NCBI GenBank assembly: GCA_034933685.1
Contig: JAYFNB010000002.1
Location: 1-64,000 of the forward strand
Length of the DNA: 64,000 nucleotides
Reading direction: 5' to 3'
Source: UBA8514 sp034933685
Lineage (GTDB): Bacteria > Bacillota > Clostridia > Lachnospirales > Anaerotignaceae
Below, piece by piece: positions 15,632 through 24,828 of this stretch. The position numbers and the translations under genes are program-made. Every line of letters starts with the position of its first letter. Position 1 is the first letter of the stretch. The notes beneath the pieces were generated by a model. The model was not told the DNA's origin. It saw only the letters and a list, made by a program, of their open reading frames with translations, and made no database searches.

Positions 15632-16973
15632 TGTATTCACCACATTTTTCGATAAATTTAAAAACCGCCTTTACATTGCTGTAAAAATAAAGATGCGGAA
15701 ATCCTGCAAAAATATTTTCATCGGCATAAACACATTTCCAACTGCGGTTTCTGTTAGGCTTTACAGCCGTGCAAGCAATCCCATTTTCTGTACTATCCCA
15801 ATAATGAAACTCATGCCCTTTCATTTCAGTTCCAGTTTCACCAAAAATAGTATCTTCATTGGTTTCAAGGGTTATATATCCAAACCTAGTAAGCTTACTA
15901 GTTTTAAATCCACTACCATTTAAATATCCAACCATAGGGTAAACTGTTCCATCTTTATCCTCAATGCTATTTTGAAGGTACATAAAACCACCGCATTCTG
16001 CTATGCATGGAATTTTATTTTCAAGGGCATTTTTTATGCTTTCTAACATGGATTTATTTGCACTAAGCTCTTTTGCAAAAAGCTCTGGATACCCTCCGCC
16101 AAAAATTATTCCATTTAGTTCTTTAGGTAGTTTTCCATCCTTTAATGGTGAGAAATAAATTATTTCCCCACCCATTTTTTCAATAAGCCTTAAATTTTCT
16201 TGATAATAAAAACAGAATGCTTCATCAAAAGCAACCCCAATACGTACCTTTTTTGTTGCAGTAGGAATGTCTATGCTACTAATTTCAATATTTTCCGCTT
16301 TTTCACCAAGTTCCTTAATTCCATTTAAATCCACAGTTTGGCTAATAACATCTGCAAGTGTATTCATTTTTTCTTTAATGCTGTCAATTTCCTGGGGCAT
16401 AATTAAGCCTAAATGACGGCTTTCAAGACAAATTTCTTTTATCTCCGGTACATATCCAAGAACACGAATATCCATTTCATTTTCAATCAACTGCTTAATT
16501 CCTGAATAAAGCATAGGCGAAATTCTGTTTAAAATAACTCCTTTTATATAGCTTTCTTCCTTATATTCCACAAAGCCCTTTATTTGTGCTACAGCCGAAA
16601 CACTTGCACCTTTGCAGTCCACAATTAGTATTACAGGAGTTTTGGTCACCCTTGCAATGTCGTAAGCCGATGCCTCAACGCTGATACCGCCAAGACCATC
16701 ATAATACCCCATAACACCCTCAATTAAGGTAATGTCACTACCATCTGCACCTTCACTAAGCAAGTACTTAACTGTATTTTTATCGCAGAAATATGTATCT
16801 AAATTTCCACTTTTTGCACCAATAACTCGATGAAACATAGGGTCAATATAATCTGGCCCACATTTAAAAGCACTAACTTTTTTACCGTTATTTATAAATG
16901 CCCTCATAATTCCACAGGAAATAAGGGTCTTTCCGCTTCCGCTTTTCGGTGCGGCAAATAAAACTCTATTCAT
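15621..16973 (-). CDS. cbiA: Cobyrinate a,c-diamide synthase CbiA
   Basis: Glutamine-dependent amidation of side chains a and c of cobyrinate. The 450-residue protein has an N-terminal ATPase with MNRVLFAAPKSGSGKTLISC, KCGPDYIDPMFH and IEGVMGYYDGL, then a glutamine amidotransferase with GGGYPELFA, the nucleophile Cys in IAECGGFMYL and a C-terminal HLYFYSN. The ATG at 16973 fits the known N-terminus and follows GGGTGAAAAAT; a longer reading to 16991 is unlikely. It overlaps the end of the fused cbiJET gene by 8 nt and the start of cobT. Confidence 0.95.
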   Translation of the reverse strand: MNRVLFAAPKSGSGKTLISCGIMRAFINNGKKVSAFKCGPDYIDPMFHRVIGAKSGNLDTYFCDKNTVKYLLSEGADGSDITLIEGVMGYYDGLGGISVEASAYDIARVTKTPVILIVDCKGASVSAVAQIKGFVEYKEESYIKGVILNRISPMLYSGIKQLIENEMDIRVLGYVPEIKEICLESRHLGLIMPQEIDSIKEKMNTLADVISQTVDLNGIKELGEKAENIEISSIDIPTATKKVRIGVAFDEAFCFYYQENLRLIEKMGGEIIYFSPLKDGKLPKELNGIIFGGGYPELFAKELSANKSMLESIKNALENKIPCIAECGGFMYLQNSIEDKDGTVYPMVGYLNGSGFKTSKLTRFGYITLETNEDTIFGETGTEMKGHEFHYWDSTENGIACTAVKPNRNRSWKCVYADENIFAGFPHLYFYSNVKAVFKFIEKCGEYSED

Positions 16974-18933
16974 ATTTTTCACCCATGCCAAATGAAATAA
17001 TAAATACAGGATTTTGAGCTGTCATTAAATGATGGTTTCCAAATAGCTTTCCTCTTGAGACCCCAAGTTGAATAATCTCACTTCCAACAATATCAAAATC
17101 TTTTAATATCTCAATTACCTTGCTAATAGTTTCCAATGCAATGGCGTTAATTACAACTCGAGTATTAGGATTTTTTTTCATTACTAATGAAATTATTTCC
17201 TTCAAATTCCCACTGCTTCCACCAATAAAAACGTGGGTAGGTGTAGGTAGACTCTCCATTACAAGGGGTGCATTCCCTTCAATAATCTCAATATTTGAAG
17301 CACAATGCAATTTCATATTCTCCTTTATTAAACCAATTGCGGTAGAATTTTTTTCTATGGCAAAAACCTTTCCATAGGTAGCCATAAGTGCACATTCAAC
17401 ACTTACAGACCCCGTTCCTGCACCAACGTCATAAACAACTGCATTTTTTGTAAGCCTAAGCTTTGCTATGGAAACAATACGCACTTCGTTTTTTGTCATA
17501 GGTACATCGCCACGTATAAAATTATTGTCAGCAATGCCTAAATAGTGTTGCCTAGCACAAGGGTTTTCAATAAGCATAACAGAAAGGTCTTCAAAATCTA
17601 CATCCATAAAGTCTTTGGCAATACCTACAAATATTTTTTCGTTAGGGTAATAAAGATTCTCACCAATGGTAACGATTACGTTCCTAAATCCATAATTTTC
17701 AAGACTTCTGCAAGCATTTTTTGCGGTATTTCCGCCACCAAGTAAAAGCAGTACACTTTCGTTTTCTCTAACGGCACCAATAAAATTCTCATCACGTCCG
17801 TGAATACTGATTGTTTTGGTTTTTTCATAACTTTTGCCTATTTTATTCATAAAATAAACTTCAGAAGAAATGCCACTTATCCACTCAACCTCAAATTTTT
17901 GAAGCTTGTTTATTAGTGACTTTGCTCCGCTGAAAAAGCCAATGTCACCTGAAAAAACCACCGCAATTTTATTTGCTCTACTTTCATTAATTAATTTTAA
18001 TATTTCATCTGCTTTGTAAGCAGTCACCATTTCTTTTTTAAAATTTTTTAACTGCTCTAAAATTCTACTTGTGCTTATAATTAAATCACTTTCTTTTATT
18101 GCTTCATTCGCCCTCACTGTCAGCATATCTGCATTTCCCATGCCTGCGCCTATAATATATATTTTTTTATCCTTGCTAAATTCAAACTTCTCATCAATAA
18201 AGCATTTAACTTCTTCAAAAGAAAATCCATCTTCTTTTGGCCTGCCAACAATAATCACCTTAGCTCCTGTGTTTTTACAGGCGTCAAGCTTTTCATAAAA
18301 GCCACCTGCTTTGCCAGTTTCCTTTGTTAAAAGATACTCTGCACCAGTTTCCAAAATAATTGCTTCATTCATTTTTACTGAAAAAGGCCCTTGCATACAA
18401 ATTATGTTCTGAGGTTGAAACCCAAGCTTTCTACAAGCCATGAGATTGTCTGAATCAGGCAAAATTCTTACAACAAGTCTTTTTTCAAATTCATTCACTG
18501 CTGTAAGTTCCTTTAAATCCTTACTTCCTGTTGTAATAAGAACTCGCCCGCTAACCTTATTTAAATATCTAATCGCCTCTTTTGTATTTTCAACGTAAAT
18601 ACAGTTTGAATAAGACCGTTCTTCAAAATTTCTAAGCAGTCTTATATATTTAATTCCAACTGTATCACATGCTCTTTTTATGTTTTCAGAAACAATCTGT
18701 GCAAATGGATGAGTTGCGTCTATAACCATTTCCGGCTTTTCCACTTCAATTTTTTTCTCCATATCAGAACTTTCAAGTTTTCCGCTTTCAACCTGAATAA
18801 ACTTACCGCTTTGCAGCAGTTCCTCTCCGTATTGCGTTGCAACAAAAACCTTCGTGTTAACTTTTCTTTCCTCAAGATATTGTGCCAATTCACGGCCTTC
18901 TGTTGTTCCTGCAAACAGCATAAGCTTTTTCAT
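16966..18933 (-). CDS. Fused CbiJ-CbiE-CbiT (reductase and C5/C15-methyltransferase)
   Basis: A 655-residue three-part protein. Residues 1 to about 250 match the cobalt-precorrin-6A reductase CbiJ (LFAGTTEGRELAQYL, DATHPFAQIVSENI, TTGSKDLKEL). Residues about 255-455 match the precorrin methyltransferase fold of CbiE (IYIIGAGMGNADMLTVRANE, VVFSGDIGFFSGA, LLLGGGNTAKN). Residues about 465-655 match CbiT (FIRGDVPMTKNEVRIVSIAK, YDVGAGTGSVSVECAL, FIGGSSGNLKE), the decarboxylating C15-methyltransferase. CbiET fusions are common (CobL); addition of CbiJ on the front is less usual. All three parts keep their signature motifs, so all three activities are predicted. It overlaps cbiA by 8 nt. Confidence 0.93.
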   Translation of the reverse strand: MKKLMLFAGTTEGRELAQYLEERKVNTKVFVATQYGEELLQSGKFIQVESGKLESSDMEKKIEVEKPEMVIDATHPFAQIVSENIKRACDTVGIKYIRLLRNFEERSYSNCIYVENTKEAIRYLNKVSGRVLITTGSKDLKELTAVNEFEKRLVVRILPDSDNLMACRKLGFQPQNIICMQGPFSVKMNEAIILETGAEYLLTKETGKAGGFYEKLDACKNTGAKVIIVGRPKEDGFSFEEVKCFIDEKFEFSKDKKIYIIGAGMGNADMLTVRANEAIKESDLIISTSRILEQLKNFKKEMVTAYKADEILKLINESRANKIAVVFSGDIGFFSGAKSLINKLQKFEVEWISGISSEVYFMNKIGKSYEKTKTISIHGRDENFIGAVRENESVLLLLGGGNTAKNACRSLENYGFRNVIVTIGENLYYPNEKIFVGIAKDFMDVDFEDLSVMLIENPCARQHYLGIADNNFIRGDVPMTKNEVRIVSIAKLRLTKNAVVYDVGAGTGSVSVECALMATYGKVFAIEKNSTAIGLIKENMKLHCASNIEIIEGNAPLVMESLPTPTHVFIGGSSGNLKEIISLVMKKNPNTRVVINAIALETISKVIEILKDFDIVGSEIIQLGVSRGKLFGNHHLMTAQNPVFIISFGMGEKYE

Positions 18934-18944
18934 TGTACACCTCC

Positions 18945-19673
18945 CTATACTCTGTAACCTCTTGGTGTAACCATTTTGTCATTTATAATGCGTGTTTCGC
19001 TGTTTCCAATAAACGCAGTTGTAAACATATCTGCTTGGTATTGGCTCAATTCTTCAAGGGTCATCGTTTCCGTTTCTTCACCGTTTCTTCCAATATTTCT
19101 AACTACTCCACAAATGGTTTTTTTACTTTTGCTTTCCATCACTAATTCACAAGCCCTTTTCAAATAATCACTTCGTTTTTTGCTAGATGGATTATAAATG
19201 CAAATTACAAAGTCACCCTCTGCCGCAGTTCTAATACGTTTCTCAATTTTTTCCCATGGTGTAAGTAAATCACTAAGGCTAATCACAGCAAAATCATGTG
19301 TTAACGGTGCACCCAGCAAAGCTCCTCCACTTAGTGCCGCAGTAGTTCCACTTATAACTTCAATTTTTGTTTGTGGATACTCTTCACCTATTTCAAATAT
19401 AAGGGAAGCCATACCATATACGCCTGAATCTCCGCTACACACAACTGCAACACTTTGCCCCTTTTGTGCCTCGGAAAACGCTAGAACACACCGTTCCTTT
19501 TCTTGCTTCATAGGTGTAGATAAAAATTTAGCACTGCCAAAATACTCCTTAATTAAATCTACATATACTGTATATCCAACTATAACATCACAATTTTCAA
19601 GGCATTTTGCCGCCTTAATTGTCATCTGTTCATATTCACCTGGACCAATGCCCACTACATATATCTTATTCAA
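18945..19673 (-). CDS. cbiH: Cobalt-precorrin-3 C17-methyltransferase CbiH
   Basis: SAM-dependent C17 methylation with ring contraction in the anaerobic route. The 242-residue single-domain protein has the tetrapyrrole-methylase motifs VVGIGPGEYEQMTIKAA at the N-terminus, VCSGDSGVYGMA, VISGTTAALSGGALLGAPL, FVICIYNPSSKKRSDYL and a late MVTPRGY. The TTG at 19673 was chosen because GGAG lies 8 nt upstream; GTG at 19682 would crowd that site. It overlaps cbiG by 8 nt. It lacks the C-terminal extension seen in some fused CbiH proteins. Confidence 0.94.
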   Translation of the reverse strand: MNKIYVVGIGPGEYEQMTIKAAKCLENCDVIVGYTVYVDLIKEYFGSAKFLSTPMKQEKERCVLAFSEAQKGQSVAVVCSGDSGVYGMASLIFEIGEEYPQTKIEVISGTTAALSGGALLGAPLTHDFAVISLSDLLTPWEKIEKRIRTAAEGDFVICIYNPSSKKRSDYLKRACELVMESKSKKTICGVVRNIGRNGEETETMTLEELSQYQADMFTTAFIGNSETRIINDKMVTPRGYRV

Positions 19674-20667
19674 ACTCAACACTCCAGCTTTTTATGGCAG
19701 CAGCAACTGTCACACCGTTACCTGTTGTTTTTTTAATTATCAATTCTCCGCCACTGGCTAAAATCGCAGCTCTTTCACACACATTGTCCACACCCGTTGT
19801 TTGCTTAACAAACTCGGATGACGTAAAACTACCCTTTGCATTTTCGAGCTCCTCAGCCGAAAAACATCTAAGGTTTATATTCATTTTTTTACAGAAGTTA
19901 ACGAGACCTATTTCGTTCTTTTTTATGTCAATGGTAGCAACCTCTGCCACCGATATAATATCAATGTTGTATTCTTCCAAAGTTTTAAAAACAATTTGTT
20001 CAATCTCTTCCTCAGAAGTATCTTTTTTGCACCCAATACCCAATATCACTGTTTTGGGTACTAAATGAAGCGTTTCTTTAAAGTAATTTCTTTTGTAAAT
20101 CGATACATTAAATCCCAAATCACCATTTTTGCTTTGCGTTAAATTTTCTGCCACTTTCCCTTTTAATTCTATATCACTGTAAAAACCTATTTCTTTTCCA
20201 TTTAAAATTTCCACAGATATTTTTTTTGCCAATTCACGTTCTTTTATTATTAAGTTGTTTCTTGTTGCAAATGTATCCACCGCAAATAAGTTATTCACGT
20301 CTGTTGCTGTGGTAATAACTGCCGTTGCCCCTATTGCGTTACTTATTTCCTTGGCAATGGCATTTCCTCCACCAACGTGTCCGCTTAAAATAGGAATAAC
20401 AAACTCGCCTTTTTCGTCTATTATAATAACTGACGGATCGGTTAGTTTGTCCTTTACATACCGAGCAATACTTCTAACAGCTATGCCTGCTGCTCCAATA
20501 AACACCATGCATTCTTTTTTCTCAAAGCCCTCTAACACCCACTCTTTAAGGTAGCACTTTGTTAACCTTTCATCGTCCAAAACTGAAAATCCACTAAACT
20601 GCATTTTTTCACACAACATATTGTTAAGGTTATTACCATTCTTCGTAAAGCTGATTACTCTTGTCAT
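19666..20667 (-). CDS. cbiG: Cobalt-precorrin-5A hydrolase CbiG
   Basis: Opens the ring A delta-lactone of cobalt-precorrin-5A, releasing acetaldehyde. The 333-residue protein has the three expected parts: an N-terminal domain with FIGAAGIAVRSIARYVKDK and ILSGHVGGGNAIAKEI, a central linker (ATDVNNLFAVDTFA), and a C-terminal domain starting ILGIGCKKDTSEEEIE with the late SGGELIIKKTTGNGVTVA. These are diagnostic for CbiG. The start ATG directly abuts the cbiF stop. Presence of CbiG and CbiD shows the oxygen-independent pathway. Confidence 0.94.
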   Translation of the reverse strand: MTRVISFTKNGNNLNNMLCEKMQFSGFSVLDDERLTKCYLKEWVLEGFEKKECMVFIGAAGIAVRSIARYVKDKLTDPSVIIIDEKGEFVIPILSGHVGGGNAIAKEISNAIGATAVITTATDVNNLFAVDTFATRNNLIIKERELAKKISVEILNGKEIGFYSDIELKGKVAENLTQSKNGDLGFNVSIYKRNYFKETLHLVPKTVILGIGCKKDTSEEEIEQIVFKTLEEYNIDIISVAEVATIDIKKNEIGLVNFCKKMNINLRCFSAEELENAKGSFTSSEFVKQTTGVDNVCERAAILASGGELIIKKTTGNGVTVAAAIKSWSVEFE

Positions 20668-21420
20668 TTATTTTCCCTGCCTAAATTCTGTTGTAAAGTT
20701 AGGATGATAAAGCAAAGACCTTTTTCCTTCTCCTTTAAGTACATCTCCAACAATTATTAGTGCCGTTTTTGTTATATTTTCATTCTTTGCGCTTTGGGCT
20801 AATGTTGCTACTGTGCAATAGACCTTTTTTTCATCTGTCCATGTTGCCTTGTATACAATTGCCGCAGGAGTGCCTGCACTATATCCACCTTGAATAAGTT
20901 TTTGTGACAATTCATCTAACATACCTGTACTTAAAAATATAACCATTGTTGCCCCGTGCGAAGCCAAAACTTCAATACGTTCACTTTCTGGCACAGGAGT
21001 TCTTCCCTCCATGCGAGTTACAATAACCGTTTGGCTTACGTTAGGTAATGTATATTCCAATTTAAGTGAAGATGCCGCCCCAAAAAGAGAGCTTACGCCA
21101 GGGCAAACCTCATAGGATATATTCAGCTTATCCAGTTCATTAAACTGCTCTTTAATTGCACCATAAATGCTAGGGTCTCCTGTGTGTAAACGCACCGTTG
21201 TCCTTCCCTGTTCTTCCGCATTTTTCATAACATCTATAACTTCTTCGAGGGTCATAAAGGCGCTATTGTGTACCACGCATTCTGCCTTTTTGTATTCTAG
21301 CAATCCGGGATTAACAAGGCTTCCGGCATAAATAATAACATCTGCACTTTGAAGCAACTTTTGCCCTCTTACTGTAATTAAATCTGCCGCACCACTGCCC
21401 GCACCAACAAAATATACCAT
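20668..21420 (-). CDS. cbiF: Cobalt-precorrin-4 C11-methyltransferase CbiF
   Basis: SAM-dependent methylation at C11. The 250-residue protein has VYFVGAGSGAADLITVRGQK at the N-terminus, IIYAGSLVNPGLLEY, RLHTGDPSIYGAIKEQ, YEVCPGVSSLFGAAS, TVIVTRMEGRTPVPE and VIFLSTGM, a complete match to the CbiF/CobM pattern at normal length. It lies between cbiL and cbiG with gaps of two and zero bases. Confidence 0.95.
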   Translation of the reverse strand: MVYFVGAGSGAADLITVRGQKLLQSADVIIYAGSLVNPGLLEYKKAECVVHNSAFMTLEEVIDVMKNAEEQGRTTVRLHTGDPSIYGAIKEQFNELDKLNISYEVCPGVSSLFGAASSLKLEYTLPNVSQTVIVTRMEGRTPVPESERIEVLASHGATMVIFLSTGMLDELSQKLIQGGYSAGTPAAIVYKATWTDEKKVYCTVATLAQSAKNENITKTALIIVGDVLKGEGKRSLLYHPNFTTEFRQGK

Positions 21421-21422
21421 TC

Positions 21423-22109
21423 CTATTTTTCACCCTCTTTCACTACAATAGTTGTAAAATATCCAAATTCATCATTTTCAAAATCTACTATTTGTCTTTC
21501 ACTTTCCATGCCGCAGTCAGAAATTCCAAGCACACAAAAGCCTTTGTGTTCAGCCGCTTTTGCAATATTTTTAACATTTCCGCCCGCTTTCATAAACACC
21601 TTCGTTCCCTCAAGAGCGAAACTTTTTTTAATATCACCATGCACCGCAGGAATTATGTGCAAAGGCTTTTTCATAGAAGTAAGGCTTACTTTAAGCTTTG
21701 CCGCAACAGCACAAAAACTTGGAACACCAGCGCAAATTTCTGTATCGTATCCCATCTTCTCTATTGCTCTATGTACATATGAGAAAGTAGAGTATATTGA
21801 AACATCACCTAATGTAAGAAAAGCAACGTCCATACCCTTATTAAGTATATCCGCAATTTTTGTTGCATTCTCCTCATGTGCCTCTTTCAAAATGGATTTG
21901 TCTTTTACCATAGGAAAATTAAGATACAAAATCTCTTTTTTGCTTATATCAATAGCCTTTGAAACAATATCTAAGGCTACATTTTTATTGCCATTTGTTT
22001 TCGGCACAGCTAGAACCCCTGTATTTTTAATTACTCTAACAGCTTTAAGTGTTAGAAGCTCTGGGTCACCAGGCCCTACCCCTATTCCAAAAAATTTTCC
22101 TCTACACAT
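21423..22109 (-). CDS. cbiL: Cobalt-factor-II C20-methyltransferase CbiL
   Basis: SAM-dependent C20 methylation of cobalt-factor II. The 228-residue protein has FFGIGVGPGDPELLTLKAVR at the N-terminus, LNFPMVKD, AFLTLGDVSIYSTFSY and AGVPSFCAVAAKLKVSL, all typical of CbiL/CobI. The ATG at 22109 was chosen because GGAGG lies 5 nt upstream; the longer reading to 22127 begins inside that site. It overlaps the end of cbiD by 8 nt. Confidence 0.95.
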   Translation of the reverse strand: MCRGKFFGIGVGPGDPELLTLKAVRVIKNTGVLAVPKTNGNKNVALDIVSKAIDISKKEILYLNFPMVKDKSILKEAHEENATKIADILNKGMDVAFLTLGDVSIYSTFSYVHRAIEKMGYDTEICAGVPSFCAVAAKLKVSLTSMKKPLHIIPAVHGDIKKSFALEGTKVFMKAGGNVKNIAKAAEHKGFCVLGISDCGMESERQIVDFENDEFGYFTTIVVKEGEK

Positions 22110-23232
22110 TGTTTCCTCCAAAATCATTTAAAAGCTTTTGAGCATTTTCGCCCACAGCCAAAAGTCCATACTGATTGCTAAACATAATCACACCTGTTTC
22201 AACCTCATTATGCACCCGTTGTGCTACATGGTATTCGGCTTTTTTAATAACAGACTGCATTACCTGTTCTCTTATATTTTCTTTTTCCAAAACCTCAATA
22301 GCTTCATCTGTTGTTACGCACTTAATAATTTCTTTTGCATTTGCACCAAACAATGCTTCATGTGCCGCAAGTATTTCCATTCTGCAATCTGCAAAGGAAG
22401 AATGAGTGTTCATAATTCCTCCTGCTAGCTTCACAAATTTTCCAATGTGCCCAATGAAAAGCAGTTTTTTGAACCCCAACTCTAAAGCATAGTCCAATGT
22501 ATCTCCTATAAAATTAGAACACTTAACCTCGTTTATACCTTTTATGCTTTCCATTCCCTTAACAAATGCTTCTCCATAATTTCCTGGCGTTGCAATCATT
22601 TGTTTAATGCCATTTTCACTAAGCACTTTCATTTCAACATAAATAGTATCGCTTATGGCTTTAAGGCTTTGGGGTTCAACAATTCCACTGCTGCCTATTA
22701 TAGAAATTCCGCCTACTATTCCAAGCCTTGGGTTGAAAGTTTTTTCTGCCACCTTTTCTCCAAAAGGGACTGAAATAATGACCTCTATACCCTTTGTGTA
22801 ACCTACGCTTTGGCAAACCTTAAAAACTTCCTCTTCAATCATTTTTCTTGGCACAGAGTTTATTGCCGCATTACCCACCGGCTGATTAAGGCCTTTTTTT
22901 GTAACACGACCAACACCAGTTCCACCGTCTATTGTAATGCCCTTTTCTGATTTTCTAACGGTGGCAAATATTTTAAGTCCATGGGTTACATCTATATCGT
23001 CACCACCATCTTTAACTATAGCACAGCTAACGCTGTCTGGCAAAATTTCAATTTTAATAACATCTGCCCAAACATCTATGCCTTTTGGCGTAGGTATATC
23101 CACCTGCTCCACTTGTTTACCAGTTAACAGCATAAAGCACGCCGCTTTTGCCGCCATTGCAGCACAACTTCCCGTTGTATATCCACATTTTAGACGTTTG
23201 TTATTTTGGGTAATGTAGTATTCAAAGGACAT
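22102..23232 (-). CDS. cbiD: Cobalt-precorrin-5B C1-methyltransferase CbiD
   Basis: Methylates C1 in the anaerobic pathway, a reaction specific to that route. The 376-residue protein shows LKCGYTTGSCAAMAAKAA at the N-terminus, VKDGGDDIDVTHGLKIFATV, IDGGTGVGRVTKKGL, GNAAINSVPRKMIEEEV, GGISIIGSSGIVEPQS, TPGNYGEAFVKG, LFIGHIGKFVKLAGG and NTHSSFADCRMEILAAH. These cover the whole family profile. It starts with ATG following a 11-bp gap after cbiK. Confidence 0.95.
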   Translation of the reverse strand: MSFEYYITQNNKRLKCGYTTGSCAAMAAKAACFMLLTGKQVEQVDIPTPKGIDVWADVIKIEILPDSVSCAIVKDGGDDIDVTHGLKIFATVRKSEKGITIDGGTGVGRVTKKGLNQPVGNAAINSVPRKMIEEEVFKVCQSVGYTKGIEVIISVPFGEKVAEKTFNPRLGIVGGISIIGSSGIVEPQSLKAISDTIYVEMKVLSENGIKQMIATPGNYGEAFVKGMESIKGINEVKCSNFIGDTLDYALELGFKKLLFIGHIGKFVKLAGGIMNTHSSFADCRMEILAAHEALFGANAKEIIKCVTTDEAIEVLEKENIREQVMQSVIKKAEYHVAQRVHNEVETGVIMFSNQYGLLAVGENAQKLLNDFGGNNV

Positions 23233-23243
23233 TTTCGTTTCTC

Positions 23244-24020
23244 CTAAATCTGCAAATATCTGCTTATATGTTCAAGATACATTTCCTGTATTGCCTGATA
23301 TTCGCCAAGACCTTTCATAACAATTCTTATTTCCATACCAATAGATTCAAAAAAATTTTTCCAGCTTTCCTCATCGTCACCTGCCATGTCGTTTGTGGCA
23401 TGGTCGCCTGCAACAAGCATAAATGGCGAAAGCACAACTTTTTTGTAACCGCTATTTTTCACCATCTTTGCAACATTTTCAAGAGACGGATACGCCTCCA
23501 CAGTTCCCATAAATATATTCTTGTACCCACGTTCTTTAAAAATATAGTCCATAGCGGCATATACTGTATTTACAGGATGTTCAGTGCCATGTCCCATCAA
23601 CACCAAGGCTTCATCTTCATTAATTTTAATCTCTTTTGAAATAATGTCCGAAACCAAAAACATATCTTCCATTGTACAAAGAAGTGGTTTACCTATTTTC
23701 AAGACCTCAAATCTATCTCTAAAATTCATGGCGAATTTAATTAACTTTTCGTACTCTTCGCCTGCAATAATGTGCGTAGGCTGAATGTAAACCTCTGTTA
23801 TTCCCTGTGCTAAAAATATTCCTAATGCCTGTGTAACAGAGCTTATTGCCTTGCCTCTAGCCATTATAGTTTTTATAATCATACTGCTTGTAAAAGCTCT
23901 TTTAACTGCATAACCATTGTAATGCTCTTCTACTTTTCTTTCAACAGCCGCTATGGTTTTTTCCATGCTTTCTTTGTAGGTTGTACCAAAACTAACCACT
24001 AATATTCCTTTGTTTTTCAT
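23244..24020 (-). CDS. cbiK: Sirohydrochlorin cobaltochelatase CbiK
   Basis: Inserts Co2+ into sirohydrochlorin, the committed step of the anaerobic pathway. The 258-residue class II chelatase starts GILVVSFGTTYKESMEKTI and has the two expected metal-binding His motifs, MGHGTEHPVNTVY near residue 144 and AGDHATNDMAGDDEESW near residue 206. These match CbiK rather than the shorter CbiX. No N-terminal signal is present, so a cytosolic enzyme is predicted. It overlaps the end of cbiO by 29 nt; GGAG precedes its ATG. Its position just after the cobalt transporter genes couples uptake and insertion. Confidence 0.95.
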   Translation of the reverse strand: MKNKGILVVSFGTTYKESMEKTIAAVERKVEEHYNGYAVKRAFTSSMIIKTIMARGKAISSVTQALGIFLAQGITEVYIQPTHIIAGEEYEKLIKFAMNFRDRFEVLKIGKPLLCTMEDMFLVSDIISKEIKINEDEALVLMGHGTEHPVNTVYAAMDYIFKERGYKNIFMGTVEAYPSLENVAKMVKNSGYKKVVLSPFMLVAGDHATNDMAGDDEESWKNFFESIGMEIRIVMKGLGEYQAIQEMYLEHISRYLQI

Positions 24021-24828
24021 TCAATTTCTCCTTCAAAAGCGTTTTCAAATCATCAATATTTTTAGGTAACCTTTCAGCGTATCCAACAACATCCATAATC
24101 TGGTATATCATAGGTTTTTTCAAGCCTGCTCTTTTCAACAGTTCATCATTAGTAAAAATTTTTTCAGTTGTATCATCCGCAATTATTTCACCTTCAGAAA
24201 AAACAATTGCCCTATCTGCCCATTTTAACGCAAAATCCATATCATGTGTAGACATAAGAATAGTTTTCTCTTCGTTACCTATGCTTTCCAACACATTTTC
24301 TAAAACTTCCATGTTTTCAGGGTCAAGTGAAGCTTCTGGCTCATCAAAAATGAAAATCTCTGGCTCCATTGCAATTATATCTGCTATAACCACTCTTCTT
24401 TTTTCACCACCGCTTAAATAATGTGGTGGTCTGGAGCAAAGGTTTGTTATACTCATTTTCTCCATTGCTTCTTCAGTTCGCCTTAACACTTCATTTTTTT
24501 CAAGTTGCAAATTCATTACGCCGAAGGCTACTTCCGCTTTGACTGTAGAAGCTATAATCTGGCTATCAGCGTCCTGAAAAACAATACCTGTGGCTCTTCT
24601 CAATCCTTCAAATCCTTTTTTACCTAGTATCTTTTTGCCATTTAACCAAATGCTTCCATCGGTTTCCAATACACCGTTTAGGCACAAAAAAAAGGTTGAC
24701 TTGCCTGCCCCATTGTTGCCAATAACCGCTATCTTTTCTCCCTTATTTATTTCCACGGAAATATTTTTTAATGTATCTTTATGCCCATCAAAGCTGTAGC
24801 ATAAATTTTCAGTTTTAAGTAAGGTCAC
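23992..24828 (-). CDS. cbiO: Cobalt ECF transporter ATPase CbiO
   Basis: ATP-hydrolysing subunit of the CbiMNQO cobalt importer. The 278-residue ABC ATPase has Walker A VIGNNGAGKSTFFLCLNG near residue 37, the Q-loop in GIVFQDADSQI, the signature LSGGEKRRVVIA, Walker B IFIFDEPEASLDP and the switch His in MSTHDMDFALKWAD. A C-terminal helical tail of about 50 residues is typical of ECF ATPases. The GTG at 24828 was chosen: GGGGTG precedes it and it overlaps the cbiQ stop as ATGTGA. A GTG at 24837 is an alternative. Confidence 0.94.
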   Translation of the reverse strand: MTLLKTENLCYSFDGHKDTLKNISVEINKGEKIAVIGNNGAGKSTFFLCLNGVLETDGSIWLNGKKILGKKGFEGLRRATGIVFQDADSQIIASTVKAEVAFGVMNLQLEKNEVLRRTEEAMEKMSITNLCSRPPHYLSGGEKRRVVIADIIAMEPEIFIFDEPEASLDPENMEVLENVLESIGNEEKTILMSTHDMDFALKWADRAIVFSEGEIIADDTTEKIFTNDELLKRAGLKKPMIYQIMDVVGYAERLPKNIDDLKTLLKEKLNEKQRNISG

